Source: Desulforhopalus sp. (GTDB lineage Bacteria > Desulfobacterota > Desulfobulbia > Desulfobulbales > Desulfocapsaceae). Taken from it: 43,618 nt of DNA. A model generated the notes under the pieces. That model was not told where the DNA came from and made no database searches. It saw nothing but the letters and a program-made list of their open reading frames with translations. Location of the stretch: contig JANJUM010000205.1 of the NCBI GenBank assembly GCA_024710585.1, positions 1 to 43,618 on the forward strand. Direction: 5' to 3'. Position numbers and translations under genes: made by a program. This document shows, piece by piece, positions 15,719 through 24,227 of this stretch. Numbering within the stretch: the first letter of the stretch is position 1; each line of letters starts with the position of its first letter.

Positions 15719-16558
15719 ATGGAGAACAGCTCTTCCTTTCTCGACAGCATCAACAGGGCCATGGCCGAAGGCACGGTGGTCCTGCCGGTGTTCAGCGCCT
15801 CGGCCCTCAAGGTGCAGCGCGAGCTGGTCAAGAAGGATGCCGACACGCGGGTGGTGGAAAGCATCCTCGCCGGCGACCAGTCCCTGTCGAGCCAGGTGCT
15901 GCAGATGGCCAACTCCGCCTTCTACAAGGGCCTTGTCGAGGTCAAGACGGTGCGCGCGGCGATCATCCGCCTCGGCCTCCAGGAAGTGGGGCGCATCGCC
16001 CTGCTCGCCTCGGCCCGCAACCAGTTCCGCAGCCGCGACCGCGAACTCAACGTGGTGATGAAAAAGCTCTGGCAGCACTCGGTGGGCTGTGCCATGGGTG
16101 CCCGCTGGCTGGCCAACCGCTGCCAGTTCGCCGACCTCGAGACCAACGCCTTCTTCGCCGGGCTGCTGCACGACATCGGCAAGCTCTTCGTGCTCATGGT
16201 GGTCGATCGCCTGCGGGAAAAGGACGGCAACCTGCCGGTCACCCACTCGCTGCTCCTCGAGACCATGGACTCGCTGCACTGCCTGCAGGGGGAGCAGCTG
16301 ATGCGCCAGTGGAACATGCCCGAGGATTACTGCCTTGTCGCCCGCGACCACCATCAGCTCGAGGCCGATCATCGCAACCATTTGCTGCTGCTCGTCCGTC
16401 TCGCCAATAGCGCCTGCCATAAGCTCGGCATCGGCCTCAAGAAGGATGAGCGCATCCTGCTTTCCGGCCGCGAGGAGGCCCAGGCGCTCACCCTGCGTGA
16501 CATCGACCTGGCCGAGCTGGAGATCCATCTCGAGGATATCCCCGCCCTGAGCAGCTGA
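15719..16558 (+). CDS. HDOD domain signalling protein
   Basis: A 279-residue protein made almost entirely of an HDOD domain (metal-dependent hydrolase-related output domain), with VLPVFSASALKVQ at its start and the partial HD signature GLLHDIGKLF at about residues 155-165. HDOD proteins are found in signal transduction, motility and twitching regulation; most lack proven enzymatic activity. The ATG at 15719 has GGAG nine bases upstream, inside the end of the ATPase gene. The tight pairing suggests it modulates the PilB-like motor. A strong terminator follows. Confidence 0.87.
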   Translation: MENSSSFLDSINRAMAEGTVVLPVFSASALKVQRELVKKDADTRVVESILAGDQSLSSQVLQMANSAFYKGLVEVKTVRAAIIRLGLQEVGRIALLASARNQFRSRDRELNVVMKKLWQHSVGCAMGARWLANRCQFADLETNAFFAGLLHDIGKLFVLMVVDRLREKDGNLPVTHSLLLETMDSLHCLQGEQLMRQWNMPEDYCLVARDHHQLEADHRNHLLLLVRLANSACHKLGIGLKKDERILLSGREEAQALTLRDIDLAELEIHLEDIPALSS

Positions 16559-16585
16559 GCGGCCGGCTGAGCCCCCCAAAAACGA

Positions 16586-16625
16586 GGCCCCGACCATTTC
16601 CCTGGGAAATGGTCGGGGCCTTTTT
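16586..16625. terminator. bidirectional intrinsic terminator (HDOD gene and dctM)
   Basis: GGCCCCGACCATTTCC (16586-16601) pairs perfectly with 16605-16620, followed by TTTTT. An A-rich run lies on the other side, so it also serves the convergent dctM transcript. Confidence 0.95.
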
Positions 16626-16648
16626 CGTTCTACCTTGTTGTGGCGGGC

Positions 16649-17944
16649 CTACATCAGGCTCGGCAGGAAAGTGGAGACCTGCGGCAGGGCGATGAGTACC
16701 GCCACCTGCAGAACGTCGGCGACGAGAAAGGGACCGATGCCTTTGAAGATGGTCGGCATCGGCACTTTGGTGATGCCGTGGATGACGTAGACGTTCATGC
16801 CCACCGGCGGGGTGATCATGCCCATCTCGGTAACCCTGGTGACGATGACCCCGAACCAGATGGGGTCGAAGCCGAGCTGGACGACCAGAGGGAAGAAGAC
16901 CGGCACGGTGAGCAGGACGATGGCCAGGGAGTCCATCAGGCAGCCGAGGATCATGTAGACGACGATGATGCACAGGATGATGACATAGCGGTTCACCGGC
17001 AGGGAGGAGACGAAGCCGGCGAACTCCACCGGCAGCCGGGTGACCGAGAAGAAGTAGCCGAGGATCATCGCCCCGAGGACAATGGTGAAGAGCATGCCGG
17101 CGGTGGCCACGGTGGTGCCGAGGCTCTCGGTGAAGCTGGTCCAGCTCATGCGGCGACGCAGCAGGGCGAAGCAGAAGGCCCCGAAGGCGCCCACCCCGGC
17201 CGCCTCGGTGGGGGTGAAGATGCCGGCGTAGAGCCCGCCGATGACCATCAGGAAGAGGGCGATGACATCCCAGGTGCGCAGGAAGGAGACCATCTTCTCT
17301 TTGGAGGTCGAGCTTGGGCCCGGGGGGCCGAGGTTGGGGTTGCGGCGGGTGAGGATGTAAATGGTGACGATATAGAAGGCGGCCTGCATGATGCCGGGGA
17401 TGAGGCCGGCGGCAAAGAGCTTGCCGATGGACTGCTCGGTGAGGATGCCGTAGATGAGCAGGATGACGCTCGGCGGGATGAGGATGCCGATGCAGCCGCC
17501 GGCGGCGATGGCGCCGCAGGCCAGGGACTCGGCGTAGTTGTATTTGCGCATCTCCGGCATGGCCACCTTGCCGAGGGTGGCTGCGGTGGCGATGCTCGAG
17601 CCGCTGATCGCCGCGAAGCAGGCGCAGGCGGCCACCGTGGCCATGGCCAGGCCGCCGCGGAGGTTGGCGAAGATGGTGCGCACCGCGGCGTAGAGGTCCT
17701 CGCTCATGCCGCAGGAGAAGGCGAAGGCCCCCATGAGCACGAAGAGCGGGATGACGCTCAGCGAGTCGCTGGCGAAGGTGGTGTAGGGCACGGTGGTCAG
17801 CACGCCGAGGGCGGCGTCCCAGCCGGCGACATAGGCGAACCCGGCGAAGCCGACCATGCCCATGGCCAGGCCGATATGCATGCGCGAAAGAAGCAGGACG
17901 ATGAGGACGATGATGCCGATCAGGCCGATGGTAGTGGGTTCCAT
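16649..17944 (-). CDS. dctM: TRAP transporter large permease (DctM)
   Basis: A 431-residue membrane protein with about 11-13 hydrophobic helices, the channel subunit of a sodium-coupled TRAP uptake system. Typical DctM stretches include FVLMGAFAFSCGMSEDLY near the N-terminus, AISGSSIATAATLG, a GCIGILIPPSVILLIYG loop and MGMITPPVGMNVYVI near the end. Length is normal. It is the last gene of dctPQM and starts 3 bases after the dctQ stop, so the two are coupled. Transcription ends at the shared terminator at 16586-16625. Confidence 0.95.
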   Translation of the reverse strand: MEPTTIGLIGIIVLIVLLLSRMHIGLAMGMVGFAGFAYVAGWDAALGVLTTVPYTTFASDSLSVIPLFVLMGAFAFSCGMSEDLYAAVRTIFANLRGGLAMATVAACACFAAISGSSIATAATLGKVAMPEMRKYNYAESLACGAIAAGGCIGILIPPSVILLIYGILTEQSIGKLFAAGLIPGIMQAAFYIVTIYILTRRNPNLGPPGPSSTSKEKMVSFLRTWDVIALFLMVIGGLYAGIFTPTEAAGVGAFGAFCFALLRRRMSWTSFTESLGTTVATAGMLFTIVLGAMILGYFFSVTRLPVEFAGFVSSLPVNRYVIILCIIVVYMILGCLMDSLAIVLLTVPVFFPLVVQLGFDPIWFGVIVTRVTEMGMITPPVGMNVYVIHGITKVPMPTIFKGIGPFLVADVLQVAVLIALPQVSTFLPSLM

Positions 17945-17947
17945 GGC

Positions 17948-18430
17948 TCAGCTCCTTTTGCCGAAGAAATAGTGGAGGACCAGGAACAGGGCATAGCAGG
18001 ACATGCCCAGGGCCACGGGGATGGTGAAGGGGTAGGCCGGGATTTTCAACACCGCCGAGGTGATGTTGGACTGGTAGCTGTCGATGATGTTGAGAAAGCT
18101 CTGTCTGCTGAGGATGACCAGAAAGGCCACCATCAACACGGTGACGACGAAGGATATGGCCGCCTGCAGCGGCGTGGGCAGCTTCTCGACGATCATCTCG
18201 ACGCTGACATGGGAGCGGATCGCCGTGCAGAAGGCGATGCTCAGGGGGATGGAAATGGCCATCATGTATTCGACCAGTTCCAGGGCGCCGGGAATGGGGG
18301 CGTTGAAGAGGTAGCGGCAGACGACATCGGCGGCCATGAGGAACATCATCACGGCCAGGGCGGTGCCGGCTATTATCGACAGCACTTTGCCGACCCTGTT
18401 GATGGCTTTTTCGATTCGGTTGGGTTCCAT
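17948..18430 (-). CDS. dctQ: TRAP transporter small permease (DctQ)
   Basis: A 160-residue membrane protein with four predicted helices, the small permease of the TRAP system. It carries the DctQ pattern of a first helix (ALAVMMFLMAADVVCRYLF), then IPGALELVEYMM and the conserved RSHVSVEMI segment. It sits between the solute receptor gene (129-base gap with a stem-loop) and dctM. Confidence 0.93.
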   Translation of the reverse strand: MEPNRIEKAINRVGKVLSIIAGTALAVMMFLMAADVVCRYLFNAPIPGALELVEYMMAISIPLSIAFCTAIRSHVSVEMIVEKLPTPLQAAISFVVTVLMVAFLVILSRQSFLNIIDSYQSNITSAVLKIPAYPFTIPVALGMSCYALFLVLHYFFGKRS

Positions 18431-18502
18431 GGGCTGTTCTCCTCGGTGACCCGGTGCCGCCTCATCGACGGTGCGGCCCGGGGCGGCGGATTGCAGAAGC
18501 GG

Positions 18503-18532
18503 GGAGGCCGGCGGACACCGCCGTCGGCCTCC
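18503..18532. other. stem-loop between dctP and dctQ
   Basis: GGAGGCCG (18503-18510) pairs with CGGCCTCC (18525-18532), extended by four inner pairs including one wobble, with a six-base loop. It lies 28-57 bases after the dctP stop and lacks a T-run. Such a structure is expected to protect the dctP message from 3' decay or to give partial termination, making more receptor than permease. Confidence 0.6.
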
Positions 18533-18559
18533 TGTGTTCAGGGTTTTGCCAGGGGCAGG

Positions 18560-19588
18560 CTATTTGCCCAGTTCGAGGGCCTTGTCGAGGATCTTGCGGG
18601 CGTTGGCGACACCCTGCTTCTCCATGCTCGCCACCCACTTGTCCCACACCGGCTTGGCGCCGACATCGATCCACTTCTGCCGTTCTTCCGCCGACAGCTC
18701 GTAGACGTTGCCGGTCTGCTTGTTCTCCTCGAGTTTCTTCATCGCCTCGCTCTTCATGATATCGAAGAAGTTTTTACCCCAGAACTTGGACCCGGCTTCG
18801 CCGCCAACCTTCATGAAGGCGTCCTGAACGTCCTTGGGCAGGCTGTTCCACTTGTTCTTGTTCATGATGATGGAGAAGTACACCGCCGGGAAAGGCACCT
18901 CGGTGTAGTGGTTGACGACTTCATAAAAACGCCACACGTGCACCGCTTCCCAGGGGGCGCCCATGCCGTCGATGACGCCTTTCTGCAGGGAGAGGTAGCT
19001 GTCGGGCATGGGGATGAGCATCGGTACGCCGCCGAGAGCGGTGACCATCTCGGTGGGGGGGCCGCCGGTCATGCGCACTTTCATGCCCTTGAGGTCATCG
19101 AGGGTCTTCACCGGCTTCTTGGTGGTGATCAGGGTATAGGGGGCGCTGGTGTAGAAGAGCAGCACCTTGACGTCCTTGAATTCGTTCTGAATCTCCGGGG
19201 TCTGCTCGTAGAGTTTCCACAGGGCCTCGCTGCCTTTTTCGGCAGAGTTGAAGGACATCGCCGGCAGGCTGATGACGTCGGTCACCGGGGTCATGTTGGG
19301 CCAGTAGCCATGGAAGGCCCAGCCCATGTCGGTGATGCCCATCTTGGTGGCGTTCCACATGTCCTTGCCCTTGGCCAGGGTCTCGCCATAGAAGGGCTGA
19401 ATCTTGACTTTGCCGCCGGTGGCCTCCTCGATCTGCTTGAACCAGGGCTCGATGCAGGTCTTGGTGCTCAGCCCGGTATCCGGGTTCTGATGGGCGAAGC
19501 GCAGGGTGATGGTTTCGGCGCCGGCGGCCACGGCGAAACTCATGGTCATCGCTGCGGCGACAATTGCGGTGGTGATGCGGTTTTTCAT
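18560..19588 (-). CDS. dctP: TRAP transporter solute-binding protein (DctP)
   Basis: A 342-residue periplasmic receptor of the DctP/TRAP family. A signal peptide of about 24 residues ends at AVAAGA, and the mature protein begins ETITLRFAHQNP. The conserved ligand-carboxylate arginine is in LKGMKVRMTGG. Substrates of this family are usually small organic acids; the particular one is not evident. The ATG at 19588 has GGAGG (19594-19598) in good spacing; longer in-frame starts would run into the promoter and add non-signal sequence. It is the first gene of dctPQM. Confidence 0.93.
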   Translation of the reverse strand: MKNRITTAIVAAAMTMSFAVAAGAETITLRFAHQNPDTGLSTKTCIEPWFKQIEEATGGKVKIQPFYGETLAKGKDMWNATKMGITDMGWAFHGYWPNMTPVTDVISLPAMSFNSAEKGSEALWKLYEQTPEIQNEFKDVKVLLFYTSAPYTLITTKKPVKTLDDLKGMKVRMTGGPPTEMVTALGGVPMLIPMPDSYLSLQKGVIDGMGAPWEAVHVWRFYEVVNHYTEVPFPAVYFSIIMNKNKWNSLPKDVQDAFMKVGGEAGSKFWGKNFFDIMKSEAMKKLEENKQTGNVYELSAEERQKWIDVGAKPVWDKWVASMEKQGVANARKILDKALELGK

Positions 19589-19746
19589 CTGTGCCTCCAT
19601 GGAGAGTGACTGTGGGGCGCGTCCTTCTGCGACCTCTCCGGGTATCGGAGCAGTCCGAGCGCGCTGGACATTGCCTGTAAGCCGGCATGGGCCGGCGCGG
19701 CGGCCGCCATGGTCCGCAACACTTTCAGACTCTTTGCGGCGCCAAG

Positions 19747-19760
19747 TATTGCATGCAATA
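19747..19760. promoter_or_regulatory. 14-bp perfect palindrome over the dctP -10/start (operator candidate)
   Basis: TATTGCATGCAATA is perfectly self-complementary and overlaps the -10 box and the predicted start of dctPQM transcription, where a repressor would block initiation. Operators of FCD-type GntR regulators, common next to TRAP systems, are similar short dyads. No regulator gene adjoins, so the binding protein is unknown. Confidence 0.5.
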
Positions 19761-19786
19761 TCCCACGCACTGCCTTTCTCTGTCAA
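19757..19786 (-). promoter_or_regulatory. sigma70-type promoter of dctPQM
   Basis: On the minus strand a perfect TTGACA (19786-19781) is followed after 18 bases by GATATT (19762-19757), four of six matches to the -10 consensus. It predicts a leader of about 160 bases before dctP and overlaps the palindrome at 19747-19760. Confidence 0.6.
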
Positions 19787-19789
19787 GCC

Positions 19790-20124
19790 GAGATGCGCGT
19801 GTGTCAGGCATAACGGAAATATGCAGTGTTTCTGGAGGTCTTATCTGTAGGCAATGGAAACGGTGTTTCGAAACGAAGCAGGATGGGGGCTGTGGAAGCA
19901 GGTCCGGTGCTTTGCCGGAGAGTGGGAGTGAGGCGGAGTGGATGAACTTGATATAGTGTTAAATTACAATGCGTTATTTTTTTCGTGGCGCTCTGCTGGG
20001 GAGATTCTCTGGGTGAGTGTTTCGCTGGATATTACATGTAATGTGCCTGCTTTTCTTTGCAACATTTTTTTTTCCTCCAGCGGATGCCGAGGGCCTGACG
20101 GATTTCGGCCAGGCGGAAGGATGC
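19790..20124. other. gene-free, AT-rich gap between the hybrid kinase gene and dctP
   Basis: No credible gene. Two perfect palindromes occur: GTTTCGAAAC (19865-19874) and ATTACATGTAAT (20031-20042). A run of nine or more T follows near 20065-20075 on the plus strand. On the minus strand, downstream of the kinase, no hairpin plus U-run terminator is visible. Confidence 0.4.
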
Positions 20125-23100
20125 TCAGCTTTCGCGCAACGCTTGGCGCACCACCTGCAGCAGGCCCTCGCGGGTATAGGGCTTGGGGGCGATGCCCCGA
20201 AAGCCGTGGCGTCGATAGTCGGCGAGTACCGGGTCTTCGGCGTAGCCGCTGGAGACGATGACCCGCGCCTGCGGATCGAGGTCGAGGAGTCTTGTCACAG
20301 CCTCACGACCGCCCATGCCGCCGGGGATGGTCAGGTCCATGATGACCAGATCGAAGGGCTGGCCGCGTTCCATGGCGCGGCGGTAGCTGACGATGGCCTC
20401 GCGGCCCTCGTGGGTGATCTCGGTGAGAAAGCCTTCCTTGGCGAGGAAACGGGCGGCGACCTTGCAGATCATCTCTTCGTCGTCCATGATGAGAACGCGG
20501 CGTGGGCGGCTGTCATCCTGGCTGGGGAGGGGGGCGGCCGCCGGAGGCGAGGCAATCCTCTCGTCAGCGGGGTCCGGTGCCGGCAGGTAGAGGGTGAAGG
20601 TCGAGCCGATGTCGGGGGTCGAGTCGACGACGATGCCGCCGCCATGCTTCTTGACGATGGTGTAGGTGATGGCCAGGCCGAGGCCGCGGCCGAAGCGCTT
20701 GGTGGTGTAATAGGGGTCGAAGATTCGCGCCACATGGCGATGTTCGATGCCGACACCCTCGTCGCGGAAGGTGGCGCGGACATAGCGGCCGGGCTTCAGC
20801 CCGGCGATCTCCCCCTCGCCGACGACGCGGTTGACGAGGGTGATGAAGAGGTGGCCGCCTTCGGGCATGGCCTGCTTGGCGTTGATGGTCAGGTTGGAGA
20901 AGACCTGCTGCATCTGGCTCTTATCGACCTCGGTCACCCACAGGTCGGGGGCGATGTCGAAGATCGGTTTGACATTGCTGCCGGAGAGGTCGAAGCGCAC
21001 CACTTCCTCGACGAGGCTGGAGATGCTCACCCCCTCGCGCACCGGCACGCCGCCCTTGGCGAAGATGAGCAACTGCTGGGTGAGGTGCGTGGCCCGCTCC
21101 ATGGAGCGCTGGGCGTCGCGCAGGTGCTCCATGGCCGGGTGGTCGGGCTGCAGCTCGGCGGTGGCGATGGCCAGGCTGCCGAACAGCCCGGTGAGGATGT
21201 TGTTGAAGTCGTGGGCGATGCCACCGGCCAGGGTGCCGATGCTTTCCAGCTTGTGGATCTTCTGCTGGTCTTCCTCAGTGCGCTTGGCGGCGCTGATGTC
21301 CTCGCAGGAGACGACGATACTGGTGACCCGCTCGCGATTCTTGAGGGGGTAGATGTGCACGCTCAGCCAGCGGTCCTTGGCTGTCGCGCCCTCGCCCTCG
21401 CCGGGCAGCAGGTACTCAGGGATGAAGACCGCCTCGCCCTGGTAGGCGCGGCGGACAGAGGGCAGCAGGTTGGCGCGCGCCGGGTCGGCGTGGAGGAGGA
21501 TGTTGAAGCGGTTGATCATCGCCGGGGCGCTGTCACCCCAGAGCTTTTCACAGGCGTGGTTGGCGCCGACGAGCAGGCCGTCGAGGTCGTAGATCTCCAC
21601 CGCCGCCGGCGACTGCTCGATGACCATCTTCAGCCGCTCCTCGCTCTCCTGCAGCTTCTCCTCGGCCCACTTGCGCTCGGTGCTGTCGTGGATGATGGCC
21701 AGTACGCCGATGATGTGGCCGTTGCGGTCGCGCAGAGGGGAATAGCGCCCTTCGAAAAAACCCTCCCGCCCCAGCTGGCGGTGGACGTAGGGCTGGTTGG
21801 CGACGATGGCCGGCTCCCCCCGCAGTACGGCACGCAAAACCTCTTCCTGCCCGTTGGCGCGGAGGAAGGGGAAGAGCTCGAGCAGCGAGCCGTTGAGACA
21901 GTCTTCGCGCTTGACGCCCCACATGCGCTCCATGGCCGGGTTCCAGATCTTGATCTGCAGGCTGCTGTCGCAGGTGAGGATGCCGTCCATGCTGCCGTTG
22001 ATGGTGCTCTCGCTGAAGGCGCTGGCTTCGGTGAGCTCGATGTTCTTGAGGTGCAGCTCCTCGTTCAGGGCGATGAGCTCCTCGTTGCTCGATTCGAGTT
22101 CCTCCTTGGCTGCCTCGAGTTCCTCGTTGACGCTCTGCAGCTCTTCGTTGGTGGACTGCACCTCCTCGTTGGCCGACCACAGCTCCTGGTTGACCTCGTC
22201 CTTCTCCTCGATGATGGTCTGCAGGTACTCCTTGGTGGCCATGAGCTCGCGGCGCAGCTCGTGCAGTTCCTGCTCGCTGCGACCGTCGTCGTCGCCCTCG
22301 GCCAGGGGGGTGCCGGCTGGCGCTGCCTCCTGCTCCCGCTCTCCCTCGAAGAGGATGAGGAAGAACATCTCGCCGTCCCCGGCGTTGGCGAAGGGGTGGA
22401 CGGAGACGTCGACGGTGTACTGCCCCTCGTCACGTGTGAAGGGGATATTGCGCTTACGCACCGTTCTGCCGGTGCGCTTGACCTCCTCGACGGCCACATA
22501 GAGGTCGGGCATGAGGCTGTTGCCGGCCATTTTCGAGAGCTTGAGGCTGGCTTCGCCGGACGCCGGTTCGAGGTATCTGGCGGTGCGGCCATGGAAGCGG
22601 CGGATGTGCATGTCGGCGTCGACCAGCACCCCGGGCGGGGTGTGGCGCTGCAGCAGCAGTCGCTCGATCTGCCGGTCGAGTTCCTCCAGCTCCGGGCCCT
22701 TGAGGGGCTGCGGCGCTTCGCCTTGGCTTCGTATTTTGTTGTTGAAGGCCGGCTGGTTCACCGGGAAGCGGTAGGGGGACCTGCTGCCGACAAAGCGCTT
22801 GCAGTAGATGTTGCCATGGGAGTCGAAGGGGGTGAACAGCTCGGGGAAACGGCCGAGGCTCTCGGAGGTGCCGAGGAGCAGGAAGCCGCTCGGCTTGAGG
22901 GCGAAATGGAAGAGGGGGATGACGGTGGCCTGGAAGGTGGCGTCGAAGTAGATGAGCAGGTTGCGGCAGCTGAGCAAGTCGATGCTCGGGAAGGGCGGGT
23001 CCTGGGTGATGTCCTGGGTGGCGAAGACGCACATCTCGCGGATGCGCTTGATGACCCGGTAGCCCTGGGCGGTCTTGTCGAAAAAGCGCTCGAGCCGCTC

Positions 23101-23682
23101 GGCGGAGATGTTCTTGATGCTCTTCTCCCCATAGATGGCGGCGCGGGCCACGCCGATGTGGCGGTCGACGAGGTCGGTGCCGAAGAACTGCGCTCCCACC
23201 TCGAGGCGGTGCGCCTCGAGAAACTCATAGAGGCAGATGGCGAGTGAGTAGACTTCCTCGCCGGTGGAGCAGCCTGGCACCCAGATGCGGATCGGGCTCT
23301 TGACGGTACGGTTTTCGACGAGGCGCGGGAAAATGTCATCCTTTAAGGTGTCGAAGACCTGGGGATCGCGAAAGAACTCGGTGAAAAAGAGCAGCAGGTC
23401 GCGATAGAGCTGCCGAAGTTCCTGATCGTCCCTCTCGAGGGCGGCTGCGTACTCGGCGAAGGTGGCGACCTTGCTCAGGGCCATGCGCCGCTGGCAGCGC
23501 CGCAGCACCGTGGACTGGCGGTAGTGGGAGAAGTCGACGCCGCTGCTGTCGAGGAGCAGGCGGAGGATGCGGCTGAAGGCCTCCGCCTCTTCCGCGGAGG
23601 CGGTGGGCTGCCATGGTGCGGGGTCGATGTCGTCGCCGATGTCGTCGTTGTTATCCGCACAAGGCGGGGTGGTCAGGTCCAT
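20125..23682 (-). CDS. CheR-PAS-histidine kinase-receiver hybrid protein (no CheB domain)
   Basis: A 1185-residue cytoplasmic signalling protein. In order: a CheR-type methyltransferase domain (about 30-300, SAM motif VPGCSTGEEVYSLAI); a PAS-like domain; a long coiled coil (about 470-545) of repeated NEEL/NEEV heptads; two PAS domains; a histidine kinase dimerisation segment GGIAHDFNN with H824; an ATPase domain ending GRGLGLAITY; and a C-terminal receiver with phosphoacceptor D1116 (VIMDLTIPGG). Relatives usually start with a CheB methylesterase domain, which is absent here; the ATG start begins a short acidic tail just before CheR. No membrane helix is seen, so input is probably cytosolic. 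Its target is unknown, and no chemoreceptor gene is nearby. Confidence 0.9.
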   Translation of the reverse strand: MDLTTPPCADNNDDIGDDIDPAPWQPTASAEEAEAFSRILRLLLDSSGVDFSHYRQSTVLRRCQRRMALSKVATFAEYAAALERDDQELRQLYRDLLLFFTEFFRDPQVFDTLKDDIFPRLVENRTVKSPIRIWVPGCSTGEEVYSLAICLYEFLEAHRLEVGAQFFGTDLVDRHIGVARAAIYGEKSIKNISAERLERFFDKTAQGYRVIKRIREMCVFATQDITQDPPFPSIDLLSCRNLLIYFDATFQATVIPLFHFALKPSGFLLLGTSESLGRFPELFTPFDSHGNIYCKRFVGSRSPYRFPVNQPAFNNKIRSQGEAPQPLKGPELEELDRQIERLLLQRHTPPGVLVDADMHIRRFHGRTARYLEPASGEASLKLSKMAGNSLMPDLYVAVEEVKRTGRTVRKRNIPFTRDEGQYTVDVSVHPFANAGDGEMFFLILFEGEREQEAAPAGTPLAEGDDDGRSEQELHELRRELMATKEYLQTIIEEKDEVNQELWSANEEVQSTNEELQSVNEELEAAKEELESSNEELIALNEELHLKNIELTEASAFSESTINGSMDGILTCDSSLQIKIWNPAMERMWGVKREDCLNGSLLELFPFLRANGQEEVLRAVLRGEPAIVANQPYVHRQLGREGFFEGRYSPLRDRNGHIIGVLAIIHDSTERKWAEEKLQESEERLKMVIEQSPAAVEIYDLDGLLVGANHACEKLWGDSAPAMINRFNILLHADPARANLLPSVRRAYQGEAVFIPEYLLPGEGEGATAKDRWLSVHIYPLKNRERVTSIVVSCEDISAAKRTEEDQQKIHKLESIGTLAGGIAHDFNNILTGLFGSLAIATAELQPDHPAMEHLRDAQRSMERATHLTQQLLIFAKGGVPVREGVSISSLVEEVVRFDLSGSNVKPIFDIAPDLWVTEVDKSQMQQVFSNLTINAKQAMPEGGHLFITLVNRVVGEGEIAGLKPGRYVRATFRDEGVGIEHRHVARIFDPYYTTKRFGRGLGLAITYTIVKKHGGGIVVDSTPDIGSTFTLYLPAPDPADERIASPPAAAPLPSQDDSRPRRVLIMDDEEMICKVAARFLAKEGFLTEITHEGREAIVSYRRAMERGQPFDLVIMDLTIPGGMGGREAVTRLLDLDPQARVIVSSGYAEDPVLADYRRHGFRGIAPKPYTREGLLQVVRQALRES

Positions 23683-23754
23683 GGGGCTCCGGTTGGAGAG
23701 AGGGTAGCCGGGCGGCGCCAGGCGTCCGCCGTTATGGAAATGAATGTACCGTAT

Positions 23755-24072
23755 TCAGGCCTTGGGCCTGGCGGGTGTGACGTCGAGCAGTTTAGCAGCA
23801 TCGGCGAAGGTTTTCCAGCCATGGATGACGCCGGCAGGGAGGAAATAGCCGTCGTGGGCTTGCAGCAGGCGGCGTTCGTCGCCGACGAACATCTCGATGC
23901 TCCCCGAGAGGACCATGCCGCACTGGTCGAAGGGGTGCTGGTGACCGGTGTCCTCCTGGCCGGGGCCGATCTCCATGACCACCATGGTCAGGCTGGCGCC
24001 GAGCTCGGCGTGGCTGGCGATGTTGGGACGGAAGGGTTGCAGGGCGAGGCTGTCAAGATGAGCGAAGGTCAT
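23755..24072 (-). CDS. small single-domain cupin protein
   Basis: A 105-residue beta-barrel protein of the Cupin_2 family. Motif 1 is visible as GHQHPFDQCGMVLSG and motif 2 as FLPAGVIHGWKT, giving two histidines in motif 1 and one in motif 2 for a metal site. The function is not identifiable; such proteins are often metabolite-binding or isomerase-like. It stands 72 bases upstream of the hybrid kinase gene on the same strand, so the two may be cotranscribed. Confidence 0.85.
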   Translation of the reverse strand: MTFAHLDSLALQPFRPNIASHAELGASLTMVVMEIGPGQEDTGHQHPFDQCGMVLSGSIEMFVGDERRLLQAHDGYFLPAGVIHGWKTFADAAKLLDVTPARPKA

Positions 24073-24170
24073 AATGGTCCTCCGTTGCCGGTGGGGGTGG
24101 GGGGCTTCGTGGAAATACCTTGGCCGAACGGTGGCGGCGCGGTATAGTCGCGGCGAAGCTGCCCCATTTT

Positions 24171-24201
24171 CGCGCGGGGAGGTGTTTCCCGCCCCCGCGC
24201 G
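24171..24201. other. GC-rich stem-loop upstream of the DUF2156 gene
   Basis: CGCGCGGGG (24171-24179) pairs perfectly with CCCCGCGCG (24193-24201) around a 13-base loop, 27 bases before the start codon at 24228. No long T-run follows. It may shape the leader of the mRNA or be the 5' end of a divergent control region with the cupin gene. Confidence 0.4.
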
Positions 24202-24227
24202 GCTTCTTTCTCACAAAGGCCGCAAAT

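Noticed and set aside
16640-19609. Very long plus-strand open frame opposite dctPQM
   Set aside because: It is a high-GC shadow (Gly/Asp/Glu/His-rich) of three clear TRAP genes on the other strand.
20017-23247. Plus-strand open frame of over 1000 codons opposite the hybrid kinase
   Set aside because: Composition is repetitive Gly/Asp/Val/Glu and it mirrors the codon pattern of the real minus-strand gene.
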